This document shows positions 1-6,335 of a stretch of 6,408 bases of DNA, in pieces (positions within the stretch are counted from its first letter, which is position 1; each line of letters starts with the position of its first letter). Source of the stretch: Deltaproteobacteria bacterium (GTDB lineage Bacteria > Myxococcota > B64-G9); assembly GCA_003647095.1 (NCBI GenBank), contig QMME01000240.1, positions 1 through 6,408 on the forward strand. Direction: 5' to 3'. Under the pieces are notes generated by a model, which worked only from the letters and a program-made list of their open reading frames with translations, ran no database searches and had not been told where the DNA came from. The translations under genes and the position numbers were made by a program.

Positions 1-2
1 AG

Positions 3-41
3 CGGTACCGGGCTGGTGGCATACTGGATGCCGTCGTGTGA
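3..41 (+). CDS. Possible C-terminal tail of an upstream gene (partial)
   Basis: The frame starting at base 3 is open from the window edge and ends in TGA at 39-41, encoding a tail that reads RYRAGGILDAVV. The stop lies just before the Shine-Dalgarno of the transporter gene, leaving 15 bases to its ATG, which is the spacing expected inside an operon. The tail is too short to assign to a family. A second frame also ends nearby, at TAG 50-52, so the true frame is uncertain. If real, the operon starts upstream of this window, which would explain why no promoter is visible here. Confidence 0.3.
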   Translation, partial: RYRAGGILDAVV

Positions 42-43
42 CC

Positions 44-49
44 GGAGGA
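44..49 (+). promoter_or_regulatory. Ribosome binding site of the CNNM/CorB transporter gene
   Basis: GGAGGA lies seven bases before the ATG at 57. This good match and spacing support that start, and the protein begins at once with the first hydrophobic segment expected for the family. Confidence 0.7.
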
Positions 50-56
50 TAGCTGC

Positions 57-1325
57 ATGGAAACAGTGTGGATCTGGCCGGCCCTGGCCCTGGTGGGACT
101 GGTGATCTTGTCGGCCTTCTTCTCGGGCTCGGAGACGGCGCTCATCGGCAGTGGTCGCATCAGGCTCAACCACCTGGCCGAGGGCGGCAACCGCGGGGCG
201 CGCCGGGCCCTGGAGCTGCTGCGCGAGCCCTCCGAACTGCTGGCCACCATCCTGGTGGGCAACAACCTGGTCAACGTCATGGCCGCGGCCGTGGCCACGG
301 TTCTCTTCGGCCCGGTCAAGGCCACCGTACTGGTGACCCTGTTGTTGCTGGTATTCGCCGAGATCACCCCCAAGACCCTGGCCACCCTCATGCCCGAGCG
401 GCTGGCAATGCAAGTGTCTGGGCCCATCCGGGTGTTCTCCTGGCTGTTTCTGCCGGTGGTGTGGGTGACCTCCGGAATCTCGCAGTTGATGCTGTGGCCG
501 GTGGTGCGAGACCAGGAAGGCCGGGCCCGGCGTTTCTCCCGCAAGGAGCTGATCACCGCCATCAACCTGGGCGCCCGCGACGGCGAGCTGGAACCGGCCG
601 AGACGCGCATGACCCGGGAGGTGCTGGCGCTCAAGGACATTCCCGTGCGGCGCATCATGATCCCCCTGGAAAACGTGGATGCCATCAGCGAAGCGGCCAC
701 CTTCGACGACATCCTGCGCGAGTTCGTCGAGACCGAGAACACCCGCTACCCGGTATATCGCCAGGATGTATCCGACATGATCGGCCTGCTGCTGGTCAAG
801 GACCTGCTGGCCCACCTGGATGGCGCCCGGGAAAACTGGCGGCGTTACGTGCGTCCCTTGATGCGGGTCAACGCCGATCTCGAGGCCGATGAGTTGCTGC
901 GGGACATGCAAATCAACCGCTCCCACATGGCGGCCGTCGAGGACGAGCAGGGCGAGATCATCGGCATCATCACCATGGAGGACATCCTCGAGGAGATCGT
1001 CGGTGACATCCAGGACGAGACCGACGAGGAGGAAGGCGAGCTCATCCGCGAGTACAGTCCCGGCCGCTACCAGGTCTCGGGCCGGGTGGAGGTGGACGAC
1101 CTGTGCAAGCTCCTCAATGTCGACCTGGGTCGCAGCGATCAGCAACAGAGCCTGGCCCAGTGGTTCGACAAGCGCTGCCAGTCCGGTTGCCAGTCGGCCC
1201 GACGCCTGCGCCTGGGCAACGTCACCATCACTCCTCGCGCCGGGGGACGCTTCGAGATCAGGGTACGCGATGCCGCCCTGGCCCGGAGGCAGCCCGAAGA
1301 TGATGCCGGGACGGAGGAGTCGTGA
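57..1325 (+). CDS. CNNM/CorB-type (HlyC/CorC family) membrane protein with CBS pair
   Basis: This 422-residue protein has the full CorB/YfjD architecture. The N-terminal DUF21/CNNM membrane domain (about residues 5-150) contains FFSGSETAL (21-29), VGNNLVN (67-73) and the EITPK signature (102-106). A Bateman module follows, with two CBS motifs (about 197-251 and 262-320); it includes TRYPVYR near 229 and ends in the typical EEIVGDIQDE (312-321). The C-terminal transporter-associated CorC_HlyC domain covers about 336-413, and an acidic tail closes the protein. Members act in the inner membrane and are linked to Mg2+ (Co2+) transport and resistance; the CBS pair of characterised homologues binds ATP-Mg. 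The substrate cannot be read from the sequence, and the old name 'hemolysin' should not be taken as function. Compared with E. coli CorB as I remember it, the stretch between VGNNLVN and EITPK is several residues shorter. The C-terminal domain carries a CQSGCQSA repeat at 374-381. The stop overlaps the next start by one base. Confidence 0.93.
   Translation: METVWIWPALALVGLVILSAFFSGSETALIGSGRIRLNHLAEGGNRGARRALELLREPSELLATILVGNNLVNVMAAAVATVLFGPVKATVLVTLLLLVFAEITPKTLATLMPERLAMQVSGPIRVFSWLFLPVVWVTSGISQLMLWPVVRDQEGRARRFSRKELITAINLGARDGELEPAETRMTREVLALKDIPVRRIMIPLENVDAISEAATFDDILREFVETENTRYPVYRQDVSDMIGLLLVKDLLAHLDGARENWRRYVRPLMRVNADLEADELLRDMQINRSHMAAVEDEQGEIIGIITMEDILEEIVGDIQDETDEEEGELIREYSPGRYQVSGRVEVDDLCKLLNVDLGRSDQQQSLAQWFDKRCQSGCQSARRLRLGNVTITPRAGGRFEIRVRDAALARRQPEDDAGTEES
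1313..1319 (+). promoter_or_regulatory. Ribosome binding site deciding the methyltransferase start
   Basis: GGAGGAG lies within the last codons of the transporter gene. It is five bases from the ATG at 1325 but only two from the in-frame GTG at 1322. The spacing favours ATG 1325, whose first base is the last base of the transporter stop codon (TGATG), so termination-reinitiation coupling is likely. Confidence 0.65.
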
Positions 1326-3463
1326 TGGTGCCGGAAGGCGTGGAAGCAAGAAGCGGGGGAGCTGACGTCGGCAAGCTGCTGGCGGATACGGCCCGGCGCA
1401 TCGCCTCCGGCGGCCGGCTGCAGACGGCCACCCTGGAGCGGCGCAGCAAGCTGGCCCTGCTGCTGGGAGCGATGTTCGCCCGGCTGGCCGGGCGCCCCGG
1501 GGCACCGCCGGCCACCGACCGGGACGGCCTGTGGCGGCTGGCCGAGCGGAGCGCCTGCCCGCTGCTGGCGGAGCTCGAACCCCTGGAGCTCGAGCAGCTG
1601 CGCCGGGACGTGGCTGCCCGGGACGATCTCGGCGAGTCGCCGGGGCTGGGGGAGTTGTACCAGCTGCTGGCGGACGTGAAGCTGACCCGCAACCGGCAGG
1701 GCACGCTGAAAATCTCCCGGGCCCGCCAGGGGCGCCGCCGGGCGGGGTTGTTTTTCACCCCCGGCTGGCTGGCCGAGCAGATGGCTGCCTGGCTGTTGCC
1801 GGAACACGAGCAGCGGCCGCCGCGGGCCGTGCTCGATCCCGCCTGTGGCAGCGGCCGCCTGCTGTGGGCGCTGGCCCAGAGGCTGTTGCCGCCGGCTGCC
1901 GATGCGCAGCGGGCCGTTGCCTGCCGGCAACTGGTGCAGTCGACCCTGCGCGGGGTGGAGGTGGATCCCCTGGCGGCGGCCATTTGCCGCACCCGTTTCT
2001 GGCTGGCAGCCGATCCGCTGCAGGGGCCGGTGGCCGGATTGGAGCGGCTGGTGACGGTGGCCGACGCCATCTGCGGTTCCCTCGGCGAGCGGCAAGAAGG
2101 CTGCCTGGACTGGTCAAGTGTCTTCGGCGGGCAACTGGACGATGGTGGCTTCGACATCATCGTGACCAATCCCCCTTTCGAAGTGTTGCGCGGCTATTCC
2201 CGGCGCCGTGGTCTCGAGGAATACGCCGAGCGCATTCGCCGAAGCGGCTATCAACTGGCCCTGCAAGGCAACCTGAATACCTGGCGCCTGTTTCTGGAGC
2301 GTTGCCTGCAGTTGCTGCGGCCGGGAGGACGGCTGGCCATCGTGCTGCCCGCCGGTTTCACCACCGATCGCAGTGCCGGCAAGCTGCGCCGCCGGTTGCT
2401 GGAAAGCGGCTGGCTGAGGCGCCTGCACGCCTACCCGGAGAGCGAGCAGGTGTTTGCCGGGGTGGGCCAGGCCGTGGTGTGGCTGGGTGTCGTCAAGGAA
2501 GAATGCCGGCAGGCGCTGGAGGTGCACCTGGGCGAGCAACAGGCAATGCTGATCGAGCACTCCTGGATCGAGGCACTCGATGAAAAAGAGCTGTGCATTC
2601 CCCTGGCTTCCCCGGAGGCGCTGGCCCTGGCGGCCCGCCTGCGCCGGGCCAGTACGGGCAGCTTCGAACAGGTGGCCCTGGGCCGGGTGGGGGAGGTGGA
2701 CCAGACATTCTTCCGGCCCTTCATGCGTTCCCGGCCGGGCGGCGAGCTGTTGGTGCGGGGTGAACACATGGCTCCCTACCGGGTCGACCTGGGCACCGGC
2801 AAGAGCAAGGAGCGCTGGCTGGATGCCCGGGGCTTCGCCCGCAAGAAAGGCAACGGACCCTGGCGGGAACACCTGGCTGGCAGCCGCATCGCCCAGACGG
2901 GCATCGTCAACATGGAAGCCGGCCGGCGCCTGGTAGCGGCACGGGTACCGGCCGGGACCTATCTGGGCAACTCGGTGAACTACTGGTTGCCCCGGGGCCT
3001 CGACGACTGGCCGCAAGAGGTGGCCAGCGGCTACCTGCTGGGGTTGCTCAACTCCACCCCCTACGAGTGGCGCTTCCGCCTGACCAGCTCCAACAACAAC
3101 ATCAACATCTACGAGATCAAGGCCCTGCCCTGGCCGTCTCTCACCAGCGAGTTCCCGCCGGAGATGCTCGCGGGTTTCCTGGAGCGGGCCACGGAATTGC
3201 TGGCCGGCGGCAACTACTCGGTGCTGGGAGCCATTCGCCAGATCACCGCCGGCTGGGGGGCCCCGGACCGGGGCGACCGGGCCGTGGCCATGCTCATCGG
3301 CCGGGCGGCCCTGCTGCGCGAGCAACAGCAGGACCGGCAGCGCTGCCGCTGGCTGGATGCCGCCATCGATCACCTGGTCAACTGGCACCTGGGGCTGGAC
3401 GAGCCGGACCTGGACCTCATGTACCGCCGGCTGCCGGCCCGGGCCTGGGAGGAGAAACGATGA
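1325..3463 (+). CDS. Solitary gamma-class N6-adenine DNA methyltransferase, Eco57I/TaqI type
   Basis: This 712-residue protein transfers a methyl group from S-adenosylmethionine to adenine N6 in DNA. Motifs run in gamma-class order: FFTP (143-146, motif X), DPACGSGRLL (171-179, motif I, cofactor binding), GVEVDP (210-215, motif II), VTVADAICG (motif III) and the catalytic NPPF (282-285, motif IV). Residues from about 430 resemble the TaqI_C-type specificity region, including YLLGLLNSTP (around 573-579) and NNNINIYEIKALPWP (590-604). The 140 residues before motif X are helical-looking. They contain the LGELYQLL segment common before such domains but no PD-(D/E)xK-like nuclease pattern, and they seem too short for one. 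I therefore call it a methyltransferase without its own nuclease, unlike true type IIG enzymes, which are usually about 900-1200 residues. No restriction gene is visible in the window. Its target site cannot be read from the sequence. Tight overlaps on both sides place it in the operon. An alternative start is GTG 1322, one codon longer. Confidence 0.9.
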   Translation: MVPEGVEARSGGADVGKLLADTARRIASGGRLQTATLERRSKLALLLGAMFARLAGRPGAPPATDRDGLWRLAERSACPLLAELEPLELEQLRRDVAARDDLGESPGLGELYQLLADVKLTRNRQGTLKISRARQGRRRAGLFFTPGWLAEQMAAWLLPEHEQRPPRAVLDPACGSGRLLWALAQRLLPPAADAQRAVACRQLVQSTLRGVEVDPLAAAICRTRFWLAADPLQGPVAGLERLVTVADAICGSLGERQEGCLDWSSVFGGQLDDGGFDIIVTNPPFEVLRGYSRRRGLEEYAERIRRSGYQLALQGNLNTWRLFLERCLQLLRPGGRLAIVLPAGFTTDRSAGKLRRRLLESGWLRRLHAYPESEQVFAGVGQAVVWLGVVKEECRQALEVHLGEQQAMLIEHSWIEALDEKELCIPLASPEALALAARLRRASTGSFEQVALGRVGEVDQTFFRPFMRSRPGGELLVRGEHMAPYRVDLGTGKSKERWLDARGFARKKGNGPWREHLAGSRIAQTGIVNMEAGRRLVAARVPAGTYLGNSVNYWLPRGLDDWPQEVASGYLLGLLNSTPYEWRFRLTSSNNNINIYEIKALPWPSLTSEFPPEMLAGFLERATELLAGGNYSVLGAIRQITAGWGAPDRGDRAVAMLIGRAALLREQQQDRQRCRWLDAAIDHLVNWHLGLDEPDLDLMYRRLPARAWEEKR
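3447..3454 (+). promoter_or_regulatory. Ribosome binding site deciding the lipoprotein start
   Basis: GGGAGGAG, inside the last codons of the methyltransferase gene, lies five bases before ATG 3460. It supports this start rather than the upstream in-frame ATG at 3067. The start and the preceding stop share ATGA (3460-3463), a classic coupled junction. Confidence 0.75.
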
Positions 3464-5415
3464 GCAGAGGCTGCCTGCTGGCATTGACCTGGCTGGTCGC
3501 CGGCTGCGCGACCGGCGGCGGAAACGGTTACCAGGGCTCTTGCCCGAGCGCAGGCGATTGCTCCCTGCCGGGCGTGGCCCTGGTGTTCGAACCGGCCCGG
3601 CTGGTGCGGGACTTCTTCGCCGCCCCCTGGCCGGCCGACACCCGCCTCGACGGGGACGGCGGGATGGACCTGGCTGCCTTTCCCAATCCCGCCGGCAGTT
3701 CGCTGCTCGACGACTGGTTGTCGGTGGCCGGGCCCACTACCCGCGGCAGCGGCACCAACTCGGCGGCCTACTTCGTGTTCCACGGTGCCCTGGCCGCCGC
3801 CAGCCTGCCGGTCTCGCCGGCCGCCACCTGCGAGGACGATTCCAGCGTCTTCCTGCTGGACATTTCCTCCGGCCCGGAACGCGGCCGGCGCATTCCCGTG
3901 GCGGTGCACTACCTGGAGCAGGCCCGCCAGTTCACCCCGGCGCACACCTTGGTGGTGCGTCCCCTGGAGGGATTTCCCCTGCGTTCGCGCACCCGCTACG
4001 CGGCGGTGGTGACCCGGGCGGTGTTGTCCGCCGGGGGCCGGCCCCTGGGCTGCCCCGATGCCTTCGAGCGGCTCAAGTACGCCCAGCGGCCGGAAGATCC
4101 CCTGTTGGCCGGCTGGTGGGAACTGGTCAACCCGGCGCTGGACGACATCGAGCAACTGAGCGGCGTTGCGCGGGGCCAGGTCGCCGCGCTGACGGTGTTC
4201 ACCACCCAGGAAGTCGCCGAGGAGATGGACCGGGTGGCCCGGTTCGTGCGCACCCGGAACCTGGAGGCCCCCCGGGACTGGGCCTACCTGGGCCGGCACG
4301 GTTCGCTGCACCTTTTCGAGGCCTGGTTCGACTTGCCCCAGTACCAGGCCGGCCAGCCTCCGGACTTCGCCGGCGGCGGCGGCTTCGTCTTCGACGAGCA
4401 AGGCCGGCCGCTGGTGCAGCGCACGGAGCACGTGGCCTTCACCCTGGCCGTGCCGGATGGTGATCCACCCGCGAGTGGTTGGCCGCTGGTGCTCTACCAC
4501 CACGGTACCGGCGGCGACCGCTTCACCTTCTGCAACTCCCCGGGCGACGTCTGCGACCTGCTGGGGGCACGGGGCGTGGCCACTTTGGGCATCGACCAGC
4601 CGCTGCACGGAGAGCGCAATCCCTGGGGCCGCGACGAGACCTCGATAACCTTCAACATCAACAACCTGGAAGCCTTCCGGGACAACTTCCGCCAGGGCGC
4701 GGCCGACATGCTGGTGGTGGAGCGCCTGGCCGGCCAGCTGGTGGTTCCGGCCGCGGTGGCGCCCGGCGGCCGGGACATTCCCCTGGACGGCGAACGCCTG
4801 GCCTTCATGGGCCACTCCCAGGGAGGGATAACCGGGCCCATCTTCCTGGGCTCGGCCGCCGCCGTGCGGGGGGCGGTGCTCAGTGCCTCGGGAGGCGGGC
4901 TGGGGATCGTGCTGCTGGAGCGCAAGAACCCCATCGACATCCGCGCGCTGCTGGTGCTGGGCATGGGCCTCGTCGACGAGGAACTCGACCTCGATCACCC
5001 GGTGATAAACGTCTTCCAGGCCTACGCCGAGCGAGCCGATCCCATCAACTACGCCAGCCGCATCCTGCTGGAGCCGGTCGCGGGGACGGCCCCCCGGCAC
5101 GTATACTTCTCGGAAGGCCTGCACGACGAGATGACCATGCCCCGGCAGATCGAGAACCTGGCCGCCGCCGCCGGCTGCTACCTCATGGAGCCGGTGGTGC
5201 GGGAGATCGAGGCCATGCGCCTGCGGGGGCGGGAGGCGCTCGCTCCCCCGGTCAGCGGCAATGCCGGCGGACCCGGCGGCGAGAGCATCACCGCGGTGCT
5301 GGCCCAGTATCCCGACGACGGCCACTTCGCGGTGTTCGACAATCCCGATGCCCAGCGCCACTACACGGGATTTCTCGATACCTTGCTGCACGACGGCATA
5401 CCGGTGGTGCAGTAG
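3460..5415 (+). CDS. Lipoprotein with alpha/beta-hydrolase fold, putative esterase/lipase
   Basis: This 651-residue protein begins with a short lipoprotein signal peptide. Arg3 and a hydrophobic stretch are followed by the lipobox VAGC, giving lipidated Cys16. Ala17 follows, so the E. coli +2 rule predicts outer-membrane sorting. The mature N-terminal part (to about residue 270) has beta-rich segments such as LVVRPLEGFPL (164-174). It recalls the N-terminal domain of bacterial lipoprotein lipases such as VolA, but I cannot confirm homology. The hydrolase core contains HHGTGGD (347-353, likely oxyanion hole), GVATLGIDQPLHGERN and the nucleophile elbow GHSQGG with Ser453. Asp556 in EGLHDEMTMP and His622 in DDGHFAV complete a plausible triad. 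Several cysteines (28/34, 124, 198, 358/365, 573) could form disulfides outside the cytosol. It probably hydrolyses an ester or acyl substrate at the cell surface or in the periplasm; the substrate is unknown. A longer reading from 3067 is rejected because it would bury the signal peptide. Confidence 0.85.
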   Translation: MSRGCLLALTWLVAGCATGGGNGYQGSCPSAGDCSLPGVALVFEPARLVRDFFAAPWPADTRLDGDGGMDLAAFPNPAGSSLLDDWLSVAGPTTRGSGTNSAAYFVFHGALAAASLPVSPAATCEDDSSVFLLDISSGPERGRRIPVAVHYLEQARQFTPAHTLVVRPLEGFPLRSRTRYAAVVTRAVLSAGGRPLGCPDAFERLKYAQRPEDPLLAGWWELVNPALDDIEQLSGVARGQVAALTVFTTQEVAEEMDRVARFVRTRNLEAPRDWAYLGRHGSLHLFEAWFDLPQYQAGQPPDFAGGGGFVFDEQGRPLVQRTEHVAFTLAVPDGDPPASGWPLVLYHHGTGGDRFTFCNSPGDVCDLLGARGVATLGIDQPLHGERNPWGRDETSITFNINNLEAFRDNFRQGAADMLVVERLAGQLVVPAAVAPGGRDIPLDGERLAFMGHSQGGITGPIFLGSAAAVRGAVLSASGGGLGIVLLERKNPIDIRALLVLGMGLVDEELDLDHPVINVFQAYAERADPINYASRILLEPVAGTAPRHVYFSEGLHDEMTMPRQIENLAAAAGCYLMEPVVREIEAMRLRGREALAPPVSGNAGGPGGESITAVLAQYPDDGHFAVFDNPDAQRHYTGFLDTLLHDGIPVVQ

Positions 5416-5418
5416 CGC

Positions 5419-5424
5419 GGGAGG
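5419..5424 (+). promoter_or_regulatory. Ribosome binding site deciding the GTG start of the Fe-S gene
   Basis: GGGAGG lies in the 13-base gap after the lipoprotein stop, four bases before GTG 5429. It favours this non-ATG start over the in-frame ATG at 5261, which would overlap the lipoprotein gene by more than 150 bases and add a tail that is a frame-shadow of that gene. Confidence 0.65.
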
Positions 5425-5428
5425 CCGG

Positions 5429-6268
5429 GTGACGACCAGGGCCAGCAAGCCGGCGGTCCCGGGTGGCCAGTTGACCACCCTGGACATCCTCAAATCGCTC
5501 GATGGTTCCAACTGCGGCGAGTGCGGCGAACGCACCTGCCTGGCCTTCGCCGCCCTGGTGTTCCAGGGCCAGCGACGGCTCGAGCAGTGCCCCCGCCTCG
5601 ATGCCCGACTGGCCGCCGAACTGAGCGGGCGCCTGGGTGACCCGGGCGAGCGCGACTGGACGGGGGAAACGCTGCTGCGCGAGTTGCGGCAACGTTTCGG
5701 CGAGGTGGATCTGGCCGCCCGGGCCGGGTTGCTGGGTGGCTGGATGCGCGACGGGCGGCTGGTGCTGCGCTGCCTGGGCAAGCTGTTCGAGTTGGACCGG
5801 CAGGGCGGCCTGCACTCCGACTGCCACCAGAACCCCTGGCTGCACGTGCCGCTGCTGCGCTACGTGCGCGACTCGGCCGGGGTGCCGCCGCGCGGCGACT
5901 GGGTGCGTTTCGCGGAGCTGGGTTACGCCAGCAACTGGGTGCCCTACTTCAGCCACCGGGTGCTGGAACCGCTGGCCCGCCTGGCGGGGGCCGACAGCGA
6001 GCTGTTCTGCGACGTCTTGGAGCTGTTCGCCGAGCAGCGGGGCCTGGCCGGTTTCAGCCACGACGAGACCTTCCTGCTGCGGCCGCTGCCGCTGGTGCCG
6101 GTGCTGGTGGGCTTGAACCGGGCCGAGGAGGAGCTGCCGGCAGAGGTGTCGGTCTACTTCGAGCGCTCGGCCGAACGCAACCTGGATGCCGAGTCGCTGT
6201 TTCGCATCGGCCTGGGCCTGGCACAGATGTTCGGCCGCATCGCCGCCCGGCACGGGTTGCGCGAGTGA
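5429..6268 (+). CDS. [4Fe-4S] cluster protein with DUF3786 domain
   Basis: This 279-residue protein has two parts. Residues about 15-55 form a four-cysteine iron-sulfur motif, Cys29-X2-Cys32-X4-Cys37-X16-Cys54-Pro, preceded by LKSLDGSNCGECG. This matches the PF04060-type FeS domain also found in corrinoid/acetyl-CoA-pathway and electron-transfer proteins. From about residue 75 to the end, the sequence matches my knowledge of DUF3786. Recognisable pieces are LRCLGKLFELD, LLRYVRDSAGVPPRGDWVRF, a late LPLVPVLVG followed by EEELPAEVSVYFERSAE, and a helical end. The pairing of these domains is typical of uncharacterised proteins from anaerobes. No signal peptide or membrane segment is visible, so it should be cytosolic. 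A redox or cofactor-binding role is inferred from the cluster alone, and the reaction is unknown. The gene follows the lipoprotein gene by 13 bases and is probably co-transcribed. The GTG start is chosen from the Shine-Dalgarno; the mapped cysteines do not depend on it. Confidence 0.88.
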   Translation: MTTRASKPAVPGGQLTTLDILKSLDGSNCGECGERTCLAFAALVFQGQRRLEQCPRLDARLAAELSGRLGDPGERDWTGETLLRELRQRFGEVDLAARAGLLGGWMRDGRLVLRCLGKLFELDRQGGLHSDCHQNPWLHVPLLRYVRDSAGVPPRGDWVRFAELGYASNWVPYFSHRVLEPLARLAGADSELFCDVLELFAEQRGLAGFSHDETFLLRPLPLVPVLVGLNRAEEELPAEVSVYFERSAERNLDAESLFRIGLGLAQMFGRIAARHGLRE

Positions 6269-6281
6269 AAGACTTCGACTT

Positions 6282-6301
6282 CCAAGGGACAGTCCCATTG
6301 G
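6282..6301. repeat. Imperfect palindrome centred on GGGACaGTCCC (REP-like)
   Basis: CCAAGGGAC and GTCCCATTGG form inverted arms around a single A, with one unpaired A in the right arm. As RNA this can fold into a stem of about eight pairs with a three-base loop. It begins 13 bases after the Fe-S gene stop. There is no T-run directly after it, so it is not a classical terminator on its own. GGGACAGTCCC-type palindromes remind me of extragenic repeats and ends associated with IS200-like (REP-associated) transposases. With a single copy in view this is a suggestion only. Confidence 0.5.
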
Positions 6302-6322
6302 CCTGGCAACAGCAGGGTTTTT
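6302..6322 (+). terminator. Weak candidate intrinsic terminator
   Basis: CCTG (6302-6305) and CAGG (6313-6316) can pair around a seven-base loop, followed by one G and five Ts (6318-6322). The four-pair stem is short for a genome of this GC content. The palindrome just upstream could add to the effect. It is the only terminator-like signal after the operon. Confidence 0.25.
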
Positions 6323-6335
6323 CTGGAGGGGAGGG

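Noticed and set aside
1322..1324. GTG 1322 as the methyltransferase start
   Set aside because: It lies only two bases after the Shine-Dalgarno and is followed directly by ATG 1325 at a proper five-base spacing.
57..1325. Hemolysin function for the first gene
   Set aside because: Family members are often labelled hemolysin for historical reasons. The CNNM-CBS-CorC_HlyC layout indicates a CorB-like ion-transport role, with nothing toxin-like in the sequence.
3067..3459. N-terminal extension of the lipoprotein gene to an in-frame ATG at 3067
   Set aside because: It would overlap the methyltransferase by almost 400 bases and place a clear signal peptide with lipobox in mid-protein. ATG 3460 has a strong Shine-Dalgarno.
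1325..3463. Type IIG restriction-modification fusion
   Set aside because: No PD-(D/E)xK-like pattern is visible in the N-terminal 140 residues, and the protein is shorter than usual for that class. A cryptic nuclease cannot be fully excluded by eye.
2114..3484. Minus-strand open frame of 456 codons opposite the methyltransferase
   Set aside because: No domain or plausible start context, and composition typical of a GC shadow. The + strand carries the methyltransferase catalytic and specificity regions.
5261..5428. N-terminal extension of the Fe-S gene to ATG 5261
   Set aside because: The extra residues are Pro/Ser/Thr/Cys-rich shadow sequence of the lipoprotein gene, whose catalytic His622 lies in this stretch. 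GTG 5429 has a Shine-Dalgarno and starts the protein shortly before the FeS motif.
3370..5781. Long open frame on the minus strand (803 codons) antisense to the lipoprotein and Fe-S genes
   Set aside because: Its product is rich in Arg, Gly, Pro, His and Gln with no recognisable domain, as expected for the antisense of high-GC coding DNA. The + strand genes have clear motifs over the same span.
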